Of a DNA stretch of 64,000 nucleotides, positions 19,557 to 30,077 are shown piece by piece; positions within the stretch are counted from its first letter, which is position 1, and every line of letters starts with the position of its first letter. The notes under the pieces were generated by a model. It searched no databases and had not been told where the DNA came from. It saw only the letters and a program-made list of their open reading frames with translations. The DNA lies in assembly GCF_001931755.2 (NCBI RefSeq), contig NZ_CP015510.2, positions 434,001 through 498,000 of the forward strand, in the 5' to 3' direction. The translations under genes were made by a program, and so were the position numbers. The DNA is from Wolbachia endosymbiont of Folsomia candida (GTDB lineage: Bacteria > Pseudomonadota > Alphaproteobacteria > Rickettsiales > Anaplasmataceae).

Positions 19557-20714
19557 ATGCAAAATATAATTCATCCAAAGTTGGAAATAAGTATAAATAA
19601 TTGGTTTGAAGCAAAATTTAATGGCCTTACGCTGCCGTTTTATAGTTCTATAGATCTCAGGAACTCTGGCTATAAAATTGCTCCAGTGGATGCCAATTTA
19701 TTTCCAGCAGGGTTTAATAACTTAAGCAAAGAGTCAAAAGTAACTGCAGCAGAACTAGTAAGAAGCTACTCCGCAAAGCATCAATACAAAAAAGCTCTTA
19801 TAATACCAGAAAATTATACACGAAATAAAATGTATATAGAAAACGTATTTGCTATAGAGGAAATACTACAAGGTGCTGGTTTTGAAACTAAAATAGGACT
19901 CTTGCATAATGAAACATACAATTTAATAGAACCATATGAAACTGTTATAAAAGAAAACTCTCTGCTAAAGACAACTTCAGGGTTTGTACCTGACATTGTT
20001 ATACTGAACCGAGATATGACAAGTCATATACCAGACATGCTAAAAAACGTGAAACAAGACGTAATACCAAATCCATTATATGGATGGCACAGCAGGCAGA
20101 AGTTTAAATATTTTGAAATCTATGAGAAATTAGCATCAGAGTTCTGTAGCGAATTTAAAATGGATTCATGGTTAATTTCTGCACTTACAGAAAGCTGTAA
20201 TGAAGTTGATTTTAATGATGATTTATCACTGAAAGTAGTGGCTGACAAAGTTGACTATACATTATCATTGATACGCAAAAAATATGAAGAATATGAAATA
20301 AAAACACAGCCTTATGTTTTTATCAAAGCAAGCAATGGAACATATGGTATGGGTATTATAACAGCAACAAGTGGGGAGGAAATATTAAACCTCAACAAAA
20401 AAAAGCGCAACAAAATGAAAAAGATAAAGGAAGGAATAGAAATTAACAGTGTTATTATACAGGAGGGTGTACCGACGATTGATGTATTTAAAAGCAGTCC
20501 TGCAGAACCGTTAATATACTATATAGGAAATACACCAACGTGTTACTTATACCGATGTAATAGCAGAAAAGACGTATATTCCAGCTTAAATTCCACTGAA
20601 TGCGAATTTTATGACGTGAGTAAAATAGTGGTAGGGAAGCCTCTAGCACTTTGGAACATAGTTAGCAAATTAGCAGTGCTAGCATTAGCAGTGGAAATAA
20701 AAGCTTTTCATTAA
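19557..20714 (+). CDS. gshA: Glutamate-cysteine ligase, proteobacterial type 3 (ferrooxidans type)
   Basis: Likely first enzyme of glutathione synthesis, joining glutamate and cysteine with ATP. The 385 residues match the distinct family found in Acidithiobacillus and many alphaproteobacteria rather than the E. coli type. Recognisable segments are LPFYSSIDLRNSGYKIAPVD near the N-terminus, PNPLYGWHSR in the middle, and FIKASNGTYGMGI, which looks like the nucleotide-binding strand-loop. The C-terminus appears slightly short for the family (usually about 400 or more), possibly a real lineage trait. Divergent from hslV. Family assignment is from memory of motifs, so the symbol is given with moderate confidence. 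Confidence 0.8.
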   Translation: MQNIIHPKLEISINNWFEAKFNGLTLPFYSSIDLRNSGYKIAPVDANLFPAGFNNLSKESKVTAAELVRSYSAKHQYKKALIIPENYTRNKMYIENVFAIEEILQGAGFETKIGLLHNETYNLIEPYETVIKENSLLKTTSGFVPDIVILNRDMTSHIPDMLKNVKQDVIPNPLYGWHSRQKFKYFEIYEKLASEFCSEFKMDSWLISALTESCNEVDFNDDLSLKVVADKVDYTLSLIRKKYEEYEIKTQPYVFIKASNGTYGMGIITATSGEEILNLNKKKRNKMKKIKEGIEINSVIIQEGVPTIDVFKSSPAEPLIYYIGNTPTCYLYRCNSRKDVYSSLNSTECEFYDVSKIVVGKPLALWNIVSKLAVLALAVEIKAFH

Positions 20715-20748
20715 TCGCTCTTATTTCAACACTGCTACCCTCAATGCC

Positions 20749-21342
20749 TTATGAAAACATGTTTTTAAATTTTTGCCAAAACCCTGGTTGATTATCATTA
20801 ATCTTTATAAATGTTATGTCTAAATTGTAGCTTGGATTTTGTGGCACATCACGTCCAATGCTAAAGGTTGAAACTTTATCATTATTGTAAACATGTACAT
20901 CATCGTATGATAGTCTTGTTTTATAACATTTTGTATACTCTTGGTTGTCATAATATGAGAATTTTGTTTTATCGTGCTTCACGTTATTTTGTTCATCATA
21001 TACTAGATCATCTGATTTTTTTTCTACTTTTACAGATTTCGTTTCTGTATGATATTCTGTTATTTTAATTGAATCATCATCTAGTGATATTAAAACTGGC
21101 AGCGTATTTCCAGTATTTGCTTGAGCTAAAAGCTCACTTTGAGGATACATTTTTATCTCTCTACCAAAGTGGGAGTCTGTAAAATCATTACTCCAAAACC
21201 TATCTCCGGCGTGTATGTTTTCATCAGTAGCATATGGTACACCACCGTAATCGCATTGAATCTTATAATCTCCAACACCGTTATTTTGAAAAAAATCGTG
21301 GATAGCATTGTAGCTACCAACGACATCATATACATCACTCAT
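20749..21342 (-). CDS. Hypothetical protein, 197 aa
   Basis: Not recognised. It is a soluble, polar, beta-rich-looking protein without signal peptide or membrane segment. The N-terminal half is Asp/Gly/Tyr rich (NNGVGDYKIQCDYGGVPYATD) and the C-terminal half is charged. It has its own promoter (21375-21402), which suggests it is expressed on its own. The ATG is preceded by a purine-rich sequence (AAGAGGTAAGG). It is convergent with the gshA gene. No function is proposed. Confidence 0.75.
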   Translation of the reverse strand: MSDVYDVVGSYNAIHDFFQNNGVGDYKIQCDYGGVPYATDENIHAGDRFWSNDFTDSHFGREIKMYPQSELLAQANTGNTLPVLISLDDDSIKITEYHTETKSVKVEKKSDDLVYDEQNNVKHDKTKFSYYDNQEYTKCYKTRLSYDDVHVYNNDKVSTFSIGRDVPQNPSYNLDITFIKINDNQPGFWQKFKNMFS

Positions 21343-21374
21343 TACCTTACCTCTTAAAGCATTAATTTGGATTT

Positions 21375-21402
21375 ATTATATTATAATATTTTTATAAATC
21401 AA
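21375..21402 (-). promoter_or_regulatory. Sigma70-type promoter of the 197-aa gene
   Basis: On the minus strand: TTGATT (21397-21402), 16-nt spacer, TATAAT (21375-21380), about 33 nt before the ATG at 21342. Confidence 0.65.
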
Positions 21403-21409
21403 TAGGCTT

Positions 21410-21545
21410 CTTTCTAGACTCTACTTCTGTGGGAAATTGCGTTGTCACTTCGGTGCTCAAATCCTCATGTATGTTGAGTACACTGCGGTTTTCCGCTCCG
21501 CGTGTTCCTAGCACTTGCCTCTCACAAGCGAGTTTCGAAAGAAGT
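21410..21545. repeat. GC-richer intergenic block, probable dispersed repeat
   Basis: This segment is noticeably more GC-rich than its surroundings and contains a small inverted motif (gcgg-tttt-ccgc). Its right end (aagaagtctaat) is echoed near 43765 (aaggaagtctaat). It holds no reading frame. It looks like a Wolbachia-type dispersed non-coding repeat lying against the ubiD stop codon. Confidence 0.4.
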
Positions 21546-23030
21546 CTAATCTGAAAATCCATATTCCTTCCACTTCTCTGTTACTTTTCTTACTATTTCT
21601 TCACTCATCTCAATTTTCTTTCCCCATTCTCGTTTCGTTTCAGGTGGGATTTTATTTGTTGCGTCAAAGCCCATTTTACTCCCAAGTCCACTTTCAGGGG
21701 AAGCAAAATCTAAATAATCAATAGGAGCGTTTTCTATTGTAATTGTGTCGCGTACAGGGTCCATCCTTGTCGATATTGCCCACATCACTTCCTTCCAATC
21801 ACGTATATTTATGTCATCATCAACAACTATAATAAATTTTGTATATAAAAACTGTTTGAGAAAGGAAAGTATGCCCATAACAATTCTTTTTGCGTGTCCT
21901 GGATAAGATTTTTTTATCGACACTACTGCTATTCTATACGAGCAGCCTTCTGGGGGCAGATAAAAGTCCACTATTTCTGGAAATTGATTGATAAGAATTG
22001 GTATGAAAATTTCATTTAATGCTTCACCAAGAATCGATGGCTCATCCGGTGGTTTGCCAGTGAAAGTGCTAAGGTAAATTGGATTTTTACGCATAGTAAT
22101 TGCAGTGATATTAAACTCAGGAAATTGTTCAACAGAATTATAGTAGCCAGTGTGGTCGCCATATGGTCCCTCATCGCGATAATTTTCGAGACTTACATAG
22201 CCTTCCAGAACGATTTCTGCATGAGCTGGCACCTGAAGTGGCACAGTTTTACAATTCACAAGTTCAAGAGGCTTTTTGCGTAGCAGCCCAGCAAATTGAT
22301 ATTCTGATAATGTTTCTGGCACTGGAGTTACAGCAGCAATAATTGTTGCGGGGTCAATGCCAATCACAACAGCCGCAGGAAATTTCATATCTCTGCCTTC
22401 TTCCTTCCAACGCTTATGGTGAGTTGCACCGCCTCTGTGTGCAAGCCAACGCATCAGTGTCGTTTTTTTATCTATGACCTGCATACGATATATTCCAAGA
22501 TTGAAATTATCTTGTTTATTATCAGTTGGCCCTTTAGTTACTACAATCGGCCATGTGATAAGTGGTGCAGGTTCGTTCGGCCAGCATGTTTGAATGGGAA
22601 GAATGCTCAAATCTACTGCATCTCCCTTTAATATCACCTCCTGGCATGGGGCTTTCTTTACAATTTTGCTTCGCATTGACAACACTACTTTGAGTAGAGG
22701 AAACATTTTTATTGCGTCCTTAAAATTTTTTGGTGGTTCAGGGGATTTTAAAAACGCTAGAAGCTTACCAAGGTCTCTAAGTTCACTTTGCTTTATATTG
22801 AGCCCTAAAGCTATCCTATCAATAGTGCCAAACAAATTCACTAGAACTGGCATAGGATTTTTGCCATTTTCAGTAACAACATTTTCAAAAATGATAGCTG
22901 GTCCTTGATTTGACAAAACTCTGCGGTGAATTTCTGTCATTTCCAGTGTAGTCGATACTTCCTCCTTAACTCTAATTAGGTCTTTTTTTTCTTCTAGAGC
23001 TTTAATGAAATCGCGTAAATCGTTGTACAT
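21546..23030 (-). CDS. ubiD: UbiD-family prenylated-flavin decarboxylase
   Basis: Decarboxylates the 4-hydroxy-3-polyprenylbenzoate intermediate of ubiquinone synthesis, using prenylated FMN made by UbiX. The 494-residue length is normal. Family blocks seen are the N-terminal [37 protein letters not shown], the [10 protein letters not shown] segment, and the C-terminal [15 protein letters not shown]. The gene ends directly against a GC-richer repeat block. Apparently monocistronic. Confidence 0.93.
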   Translation of the reverse strand: MYNDLRDFIKALEEKKDLIRVKEEVSTTLEMTEIHRRVLSNQGPAIIFENVVTENGKNPMPVLVNLFGTIDRIALGLNIKQSELRDLGKLLAFLKSPEPPKNFKDAIKMFPLLKVVLSMRSKIVKKAPCQEVILKGDAVDLSILPIQTCWPNEPAPLITWPIVVTKGPTDNKQDNFNLGIYRMQVIDKKTTLMRWLAHRGGATHHKRWKEEGRDMKFPAAVVIGIDPATIIAAVTPVPETLSEYQFAGLLRKKPLELVNCKTVPLQVPAHAEIVLEGYVSLENYRDEGPYGDHTGYYNSVEQFPEFNITAITMRKNPIYLSTFTGKPPDEPSILGEALNEIFIPILINQFPEIVDFYLPPEGCSYRIAVVSIKKSYPGHAKRIVMGILSFLKQFLYTKFIIVVDDDINIRDWKEVMWAISTRMDPVRDTITIENAPIDYLDFASPESGLGSKMGFDATNKIPPETKREWGKKIEMSEEIVRKVTEKWKEYGFSD

Positions 23031-23197
23031 GTTTTTATTTTAGAAATTTTAATTTTATACAAGATTTTTAACTTTTTTCATACACTTCTCATATTCTTAT
23101 AGTTATAAAATTCACAAGTAAATTTGTTAATTAAGTAAACCAAAAATTAATATATTAATATCATACTACTATCATTGAACTTAAATGAGTTATAATT

Positions 23198-24454
23198 ATG
23201 ATATGGAATCCATTTAGAATTTTTAGTAAAAAAAAGCAAGGTAATAAAGATATTACTGAGAAAAATGAGGAGTATAATAAACAAGCTAAGAAAGCTCACA
23301 AACTTAACAATTCAGTAGCAGGTATCATTGCAGGCAATCGCCCCTCAGAGCGTGCCACGCGTGGTACATCGCAAAAAACAGAAATTAGTAACCTAATAGA
23401 AAGGTTTACAAAACTCTCAGAAACAGTAGAAATAATGGAAATAGAAGGTAAACATAGTAAAGCAAGCATTGATGCATTAAAAGAACAAATAAATGCTGTT
23501 CAAACTATTGGTAAAGAGTTCAGTAGCAGTCTAAAAGCATCAACTGATCTACCTTTTAATATGGTGAATATGCCACAAAAACAATCAAGTCTTAGAGAAG
23601 AAGTAGGTAAATTAAAGCAGGAAAATCGAGCTTTAGATAAATTAGAAAGAAAGGGAAAAGGGGAAAAAAAATATATAGATACAAGAAGAACACTTAATAA
23701 TAAGAAAATCGCAATCGGAGAAAAGAAAATCAGTGAAAATGACGTTAAGATTAAAGACTTTGGCAAAGGAGAAAAAGTTCAAGAATTAAGCGAAAATATA
23801 AAAAATAATTTGATTGAATTTAAAAGAGAGGTTTCTAAGTTAGAAACGATGGTAAAAAGCATTGAAAAGGGTCAAGCTCCAAAACCGCCAAAAAGCATAG
23901 TAAGTAAACCAGTTGTAGAACTGCAACCAGTAAGAGTTGCACCACCTCCTCCTGTAACAACAGCACAAAAATTATTTGAAGCTTTAAAAGAATTTGAAGA
24001 GCAAAGGCAAAAAAAAGGCATAGTAAATCAATCAACTGGAGAATTACGACGAGTAAAGATTACACCTGAATCTCCAAAAAGTATTAAAGTATATTTACAA
24101 ACTCTAGCTGAGGGCGTTGAGATTAGTGGAGTATATGAAGGCAGTATTGATGGAAAATATGAAGGCAGTAAGGAATATTTATTAAGGGCAGTAGATGATT
24201 TAAAATATTTTAAGCTTATCAACGACGATAAATCAATGAAAATACAAGAAACAGTAAATAATCCTAAATTAACAAAAGAGGAATTTATACGTACAATTAA
24301 AACTTTGATAGAGACAATAGATATGGATATTGACTCAAAGGTTTCTAAAGCAAAGCAGAAAGATGCTGGTGATCATGCTCAAAGAATTCAAAAAGAAAGA
24401 GATGCAAAGGGAAAGGAGACGAACACGGGAACGGAAAAAACCTATAGGCTATGA
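23198..24454 (+). CDS. Coiled-coil protein, 418 aa
   Basis: Not recognised. Mostly Lys/Glu-rich helical sequence: coiled coil about residues 60-220, then a short Pro-rich linker (VAPPPPVTT), then another helical domain (about 250-400). No membrane segment or catalytic motif; a basic N-terminal patch follows MIWNPFRIFSKKK. It precedes the 1775-residue helicase-like gene in the same direction, but that gene has its own promoter at 24532, so they need not be one operon. Similar lysine-rich composition suggests possible physical partnership, which is speculation. Confidence 0.8.
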   Translation: MIWNPFRIFSKKKQGNKDITEKNEEYNKQAKKAHKLNNSVAGIIAGNRPSERATRGTSQKTEISNLIERFTKLSETVEIMEIEGKHSKASIDALKEQINAVQTIGKEFSSSLKASTDLPFNMVNMPQKQSSLREEVGKLKQENRALDKLERKGKGEKKYIDTRRTLNNKKIAIGEKKISENDVKIKDFGKGEKVQELSENIKNNLIEFKREVSKLETMVKSIEKGQAPKPPKSIVSKPVVELQPVRVAPPPPVTTAQKLFEALKEFEEQRQKKGIVNQSTGELRRVKITPESPKSIKVYLQTLAEGVEISGVYEGSIDGKYEGSKEYLLRAVDDLKYFKLINDDKSMKIQETVNNPKLTKEEFIRTIKTLIETIDMDIDSKVSKAKQKDAGDHAQRIQKERDAKGKETNTGTEKTYRL

Positions 24455-24531
24455 ATAACCAAATTCTGGATTGTTTTGTCGCATAGCTCTTTATAATCTT
24501 TATATTAATACTAATATGTTAATAATAATTA

Positions 24532-24559
24532 TTGACAGATATACTGCTTAATATATTAT
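24532..24559 (+). promoter_or_regulatory. Sigma70-type promoter of the helicase-like gene
   Basis: Consensus TTGACA (24532-24537), 16-nt spacer, TATTAT (24554-24559), about 38 nt before the ATG at 24598. The TTG of the -35 box is in frame with the gene and could be mistaken for a start codon. Confidence 0.65.
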
Positions 24560-24597
24560 TAAGAAAAATTAACATTGTATTAATCAAGGTAGACAAT

Positions 24598-27500
24598 ATG
24601 GTAGAAGCACGCGTAATATCCAAAAAAGCAAGCGAATTTGGACAAAAGCCAACAAAACCAAGAGAATCTTCACACAGAGCAACAAAACCTGACACGGAAA
24701 ACTCATCTGCACAAGTATTCACGATGTTTAACGATGATGCGAAAGCGAAGTATATAGAAGGTCTAAAAAAGACTTACTTGGGTGTTTTGCTATCAACTGA
24801 GTTAAATAGTAACACTTCTCAAATTAAAGATGTTAAAGATCAGATAGAAGCTTTCATAAAAGGCAAAGAAAGTGTAGATGAAATAAATGGAGAAATAACA
24901 ATAGGTGAAATAAAAGTTAATGTAACCCTAACAAGGAAAGGTGATGATGTATATAGTGTTAAGCTTAATGAAAATAGCAATGAAAACAGTACTGAAATAG
25001 CTATACAGAATACAGGAGAATATACCACTGCAGATCTACTTACTATTTGTGGGCAGCATGAATTAACAATGAGCAAAGATCAGAATGGTAATAATGGATT
25101 TAGTGTAACAATCAAAGGTATAGATGACGGAAAAAATACAACAATAGGCGGACCTGGCAAAATTTCAATATTCACGCAGCATTTGTCATATATTAAAGAA
25201 ACAATAGATCACTTAGATAAAACTGAAAATAGCAATCCAACTAAAGAGTTCGCACTTGCTACAGGAACTGGAAAAACATTTATAGAACTGATTCTAGAAT
25301 ATCTACCAGCTCGATTAATTGGTACACGTTATTTGTCTATAGCTCCTAATGAAAGTCTTATAAAACAGAAGCGTGACGATTGGAAACTATTCTTGTCTGA
25401 TGGTGATATTAATGACGTTGAGTTAAATACAATAAGTGATGAGAAGGGATGCTCTATATTAACTACCCAAGGTCTAATAAACAATTGGAATCAGTTTCTA
25501 AAGGCAATAGGTCTTGAAGAACTTCCTGGTATTATAGATGCTCTAAAAATTGGAGATAAAAAATTCGAAATAAAGAATGGGAAAATAAATGTAGATGGTA
25601 AGGATTTTGTAATTCTTGCAGATAAGATCCAATTTGGTGATGAGGCATATGAAATTAATAAAGACGGTAAAGTTAAAATTAATAATCAAGAATTTACACT
25701 TGATGTTAAAAAATCTGTATTCGCAACTTTTGATGAAGAACATAGAATAGTATTTGAAGAGCTATACAAAGGCTGTATGGGACTCGTATCTATACTCTGT
25801 AAGACACTTTTCTTAAGTGCTACTCCTTCACAAAAGACCTATGACAGTGTAAAAGAATGTGGTGGATTACTAAAAACCCTTTCTTTAATGGAGAAAATGA
25901 AATCTAGTGCTTTTGGAAATCTAGCATTGAACGTTTATGGTACGGAAGAAGGAAATCACGTTTACAGTCATACTGAAACACTTGCAAAATCTGTAACTTT
26001 TAAAACTAAAAAATTAAAGAATGGTGAGGATGGTAAGGATGACCCTTTTTATTATCCACCGAAAACAAACCTAAATGGTGAGGCATTAACTGGCAAAGAA
26101 TTAAGAGAAGAAATAGAAACATATATATTTAATAATGTTGAAAGTGCAATTGGTAAATCGGCGCTTTTTTCAACTGAAATCCGTGAACTAAAAGACAAAC
26201 TAAAAGAGGAAGTTACTTATGATATATTTACAGGTAAAAGCACCAGTGGAAATCATAGTAGCATAGTAGAAGAAAAGCGTAGTAAAATAATAGCGCATCT
26301 GATTGCAACATATGGACAGCATAACAAAGCAGTAATAGAGAAAGTTGTTGATGACAATTTAGATTATAAAAGCAAAATTCATGATTACTCTGCATTCCGT
26401 GTTATGCATAGACTAATTGACAATACACTTTGTTGTTTAACTGGGCTCTCAATAATCGAACTGAATAAAGCAAGATTTCCAAATCCAGGAACGTTAGCTA
26501 AAAAAGTTAGAGAAGCATTAGAGAGCAAGAATTATAATTTATATCAATACGTAAAGGGCGTTGAAAGCGATGCATTAAGGAATGAAATTGTAGAGCAAAT
26601 GCAGTCTGTAATTGATATTTTAAATGAAAATAAAGACAAGGATCTATTTACAAGGTTAGTAAGAAACTGGAACCAAGATAAAAAACTTCACACTCTGATG
26701 CCGTTGAATAATGTTCCGGATGATGAAAATAAGATTTTGGAGCTTTTTCAATTAAAAAAGAATACTAGTATCTTTCAAGATTTAAAAAACACTTATGAAA
26801 TAAAAGATGCTAATAACACAGATGGCAATATAACTGCAATAGAAAAAGAATGTAATCAGTTATATAAAGAGTTGAAAAAAGAAGAACAGGAGAGAAATAA
26901 ATATTACGATAAGCATATAAAATCATTTGCAAGTGAACTTGAGAAAATGATTAAAAATAAACCTTCTGGATATTTCTGGATGGACGACAAACTTCATTAT
27001 GCTTGTGGTAGTGAAGTGGATAATAGTAAGTTAGAAGATCTTGAAACTAAACTATGCAACTTAAAAAAGCAAATTAATGACAAAGAAAGTACTTCTGAGT
27101 ATGTGCAATTGAAGCAAGCCGTAAAAACTGCAGAAGACAAATTAGTTACAAATTTTCAAAAGATCAAACATGAATTTTCAGATGAGACAAAATACCCATT
27201 AGCTCAACTGAGAACATTTTCAGATAAAAATAGATACGGAAAAGGAAATAGTAAAGATGATGACGCGTTTGTACGCATGGGTCTTTATGGTAACTGTGTT
27301 GATGAAGACTATCACATAGGTCAAGTTAAAGATAGACAAACTAGAATACATGGGTTTAGTGCGGTTGGTTTGGACCATGTTGTGGTATTTGTTGATAAAA
27401 ATTCAAAATTCATTGATGATCCACGACAATCTATTCAAAGCATAAGAAATAGATGCTTTGATCGTACACACACTTCACATTACTTCTGTTACTCAAGTGT

Positions 27501-29925
27501 ACCACTTAAATTTAGCCCTGAATTAATGCTAAAAGAGGAGTATATAACTGATTTCAATAAAGCTATGGAGGAATTTAATAAAAGATCTCCAGAAGAGCTT
27601 GGGAATGAAATTTTAGAGGTCATAGACAAACTCATTCAAGCTGAGGTATCAGGCAAGATAAAAAAGAATGAGAAATTTGCAGAAATTGATGATTTAGCAG
27701 TAAAAGTTATTGAGAATGTGATCTCTTCATTTGAAATAGTATATAATAATAAACACCACAATGCTAAAGAAGCGCAAGATTATTTTGCCAAAGTTTTAGA
27801 ACATGTAACTTCTAGTGTAGAAAAGCAGCTTAAAAAAGAAGGTGTTGCAGTAGGTAATCTGAGTATTGAGCACAATATCAGGGGCATTCAATCTGAAATA
27901 GATAGAATTGAACGTCGAATCAGAGGTGAAGGTGGCATCGTAGATGAAAATCGAATCAGCAGCGAAGATCGTGCTGTTATGAATCACATTAAATCTAAAA
28001 TGAATAAGTTTACAGATAAAATTGATCAAAATAGCAAAGATCAAGAAGAAACTGACAAAAAGTTAGAGGTTGAAGGGTGGTTCATATGGAGACTTTTTGT
28101 TAAATTTGTGCGCTCAATAATACGTTTAATATTCAAAACAAAGCTTGAAAGAGAAAAAATAAAGCTTGTAGAAGAAGCAAAGGTTCTGAATCAAGAAAAG
28201 GAAAAAGTAGAGCAAGAGAAATTAGAATTTGAAGTAGAAATAGGAATAAAAGGTGAGAAAGAAGTAGCACCGGGAACCCTTGCAAGACAAAAGAAAAAAC
28301 AAGAAGAGCAAAAGAAAAAACTAGAAACAGAAAAAGTAAAACTAGAAACAGAACTTGAAACAAAAATGAATTCTCAAAAGAATCAAAAGTTTATAGGAGT
28401 GATGAAAAAGGAGGAAAATGTAAAAGCGGAAGAAATAGATCCAGAAGTAAAAGAAAAAATAATCGAAAAACAAAAAGTCTATAATGCAAAACTCCTTGCA
28501 GAGAAAACACAAGAGCTGAAAACGATTGATGAAGGAGAAGATAAAAAGAATTTAGATGACCTTCAAGCACTGAAAAGAAAAATCAAAGGATTTGAAGAAC
28601 TGAAAGTAAAAATTGACGGCTGCATTGATAATGCTAGCGCATCAAAGAGTCCTGCCAGCATCAGTCATTCTGCACCAACTCCAGCTGAAACACTAAAAGC
28701 AGGAATTGATGCATTGAATAAACCTGAACCGGAGGAGACTAAAATAAGAATCGGAGTTATTGTAAACGGGTTGAATACAAATGTTAAAACATTAGAGGAC
28801 ACAATTAAGAACAATCAAATTAAAACAGCAAATGGCCAAACTCTATTAAAAACAATAAAAGGTGACCTTGAAGCGCTTCAAGCAGAGAAAACAAGGCTTG
28901 AAGAACTTGAAAAGAAAAAAGCAAAACTAAAAAAGGAAAAAGATGAGTTGGAAAAAGTATCGCCTGATAAAGAAGGCAGTACAGAGCATAAAAAATATTA
29001 TGACAATATAGTTAATGAAGTGTTAGTGTATAAAAGTATTACTAAAAATTATGATCTGGCAAAAGCAGCATGGATAGACATTGTAGCTCCAAAATTTATC
29101 CAAGTGATGGAGAAGGATTATTATGAAAAACTTAAAAACTCAAATTACTCAGACTATGAAAAACATATGAATTCTTGTGTAAAAAGTCCAATTTTTCCTG
29201 AGTTATTCAGTAATATTGTAATGCCGCTGTATAATCATAAAGTTGACGATGATGGCAACATGTTGCTTAAAATATTGAATATACTTTATCCTGGTACAAA
29301 TAATGAACCGAGAGTAGAGCAAATTCTCGGAGTATATAATACTCTAGTTAAAAAAGAGGAACATAATTTAACTGATGTTGTTGAAGTCATGATCTATACT
29401 AAGGCAATAAGAGAAATAGTTGCTGAAGTTATGCGATCACATTATAGGGATGAAAAATGTGATTTTTTTAAAGGTATTGCTAATGATAACCTTCCTGAAC
29501 TTGATCAGCCTTCAAAAAAAGTATCTAGAGAGTCTGCAGGGTTAACATTACAAAGTAATGCTTCGATAATAAAAGCAGAATCAGAGATTGAAAAATTAGA
29601 AAATGAGCAAGAGCTAACAGCAAGATCAGAGATTTTGGAATGTGTCGTGACTCCAATAAAAGAAATATTAAGTCGCTCCGCTTCAACAAAGCGTTTGGTA
29701 GAAAGTGGTCCATCACAACAAGAAAAGGTTGTATTGGTTTCTAGCAAAGTTGGAGCAATGTTACAAGGTGTAAAACCTTCAACTATTGGAGATATTGTTT
29801 CGCCAGGTATTGAATTTTCGAATTCTATTCAAAAAGTACTTCCTATACGTAAGCTATCAACTATAGTGAACGATATGGTTGCTGAGCAGTGGCGTGGAGA
29901 AGGACTCTGCATTTCATGTTGTTAA
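24598..29925 (+). CDS. SF2 helicase-like / coiled-coil giant protein, 1775 aa
   Basis: Start chosen at ATG 24598 (AAGG upstream). The N-terminal part carries superfamily 2 helicase motifs: Walker A ATGTGKT with Lys226, motif II DEEH at 379-382, motif III SATPS at 407-411. A distant IRNR segment (RQSIQSIRNR, 943-952) could be motif VI. Between Walker A and motif II lies an insertion with two similar 30-residue beta-hairpin units (KKFEIKNGKINVDG; EAYEINKDGKVKIN). After about 1050 comes long Lys/Glu coiled coil, interrupted by an aromatic/basic amphipathic stretch (about 1159-1185). No nuclease or methylase motif was found. Could be an effector or nucleic-acid remodeller; function unknown. Confidence 0.8.
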   Translation: MVEARVISKKASEFGQKPTKPRESSHRATKPDTENSSAQVFTMFNDDAKAKYIEGLKKTYLGVLLSTELNSNTSQIKDVKDQIEAFIKGKESVDEINGEITIGEIKVNVTLTRKGDDVYSVKLNENSNENSTEIAIQNTGEYTTADLLTICGQHELTMSKDQNGNNGFSVTIKGIDDGKNTTIGGPGKISIFTQHLSYIKETIDHLDKTENSNPTKEFALATGTGKTFIELILEYLPARLIGTRYLSIAPNESLIKQKRDDWKLFLSDGDINDVELNTISDEKGCSILTTQGLINNWNQFLKAIGLEELPGIIDALKIGDKKFEIKNGKINVDGKDFVILADKIQFGDEAYEINKDGKVKINNQEFTLDVKKSVFATFDEEHRIVFEELYKGCMGLVSILCKTLFLSATPSQKTYDSVKECGGLLKTLSLMEKMKSSAFGNLALNVYGTEEGNHVYSHTETLAKSVTFKTKKLKNGEDGKDDPFYYPPKTNLNGEALTGKELREEIETYIFNNVESAIGKSALFSTEIRELKDKLKEEVTYDIFTGKSTSGNHSSIVEEKRSKIIAHLIATYGQHNKAVIEKVVDDNLDYKSKIHDYSAFRVMHRLIDNTLCCLTGLSIIELNKARFPNPGTLAKKVREALESKNYNLYQYVKGVESDALRNEIVEQMQSVIDILNENKDKDLFTRLVRNWNQDKKLHTLMPLNNVPDDENKILELFQLKKNTSIFQDLKNTYEIKDANNTDGNITAIEKECNQLYKELKKEEQERNKYYDKHIKSFASELEKMIKNKPSGYFWMDDKLHYACGSEVDNSKLEDLETKLCNLKKQINDKESTSEYVQLKQAVKTAEDKLVTNFQKIKHEFSDETKYPLAQLRTFSDKNRYGKGNSKDDDAFVRMGLYGNCVDEDYHIGQVKDRQTRIHGFSAVGLDHVVVFVDKNSKFIDDPRQSIQSIRNRCFDRTHTSHYFCYSSVPLKFSPELMLKEEYITDFNKAMEEFNKRSPEELGNEILEVIDKLIQAEVSGKIKKNEKFAEIDDLAVKVIENVISSFEIVYNNKHHNAKEAQDYFAKVLEHVTSSVEKQLKKEGVAVGNLSIEHNIRGIQSEIDRIERRIRGEGGIVDENRISSEDRAVMNHIKSKMNKFTDKIDQNSKDQEETDKKLEVEGWFIWRLFVKFVRSIIRLIFKTKLEREKIKLVEEAKVLNQEKEKVEQEKLEFEVEIGIKGEKEVAPGTLARQKKKQEEQKKKLETEKVKLETELETKMNSQKNQKFIGVMKKEENVKAEEIDPEVKEKIIEKQKVYNAKLLAEKTQELKTIDEGEDKKNLDDLQALKRKIKGFEELKVKIDGCIDNASASKSPASISHSAPTPAETLKAGIDALNKPEPEETKIRIGVIVNGLNTNVKTLEDTIKNNQIKTANGQTLLKTIKGDLEALQAEKTRLEELEKKKAKLKKEKDELEKVSPDKEGSTEHKKYYDNIVNEVLVYKSITKNYDLAKAAWIDIVAPKFIQVMEKDYYEKLKNSNYSDYEKHMNSCVKSPIFPELFSNIVMPLYNHKVDDDGNMLLKILNILYPGTNNEPRVEQILGVYNTLVKKEEHNLTDVVEVMIYTKAIREIVAEVMRSHYRDEKCDFFKGIANDNLPELDQPSKKVSRESAGLTLQSNASIIKAESEIEKLENEQELTARSEILECVVTPIKEILSRSASTKRLVESGPSQQEKVVLVSSKVGAMLQGVKPSTIGDIVSPGIEFSNSIQKVLPIRKLSTIVNDMVAEQWRGEGLCISCC

Positions 29926-30077
29926 ATATAGCACTTCAAGCTTAAAAGCTGACAGAGATTGAAGGTATAGTGATTCACAGAGTTAATCTAACAAGTTGTG
30001 GGTCACCAACTTTTTCTGGGTAATTTGTTTTGAAAACCTTTTAGAGAGATGAGTTGCAGAACTATAAATTTGCCAGC

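Noticed and set aside
24598..29925. Type III restriction enzyme or anti-phage helicase
   Set aside because: Helicase motifs are present, but there is no nuclease motif and no methylase or other defence gene nearby.
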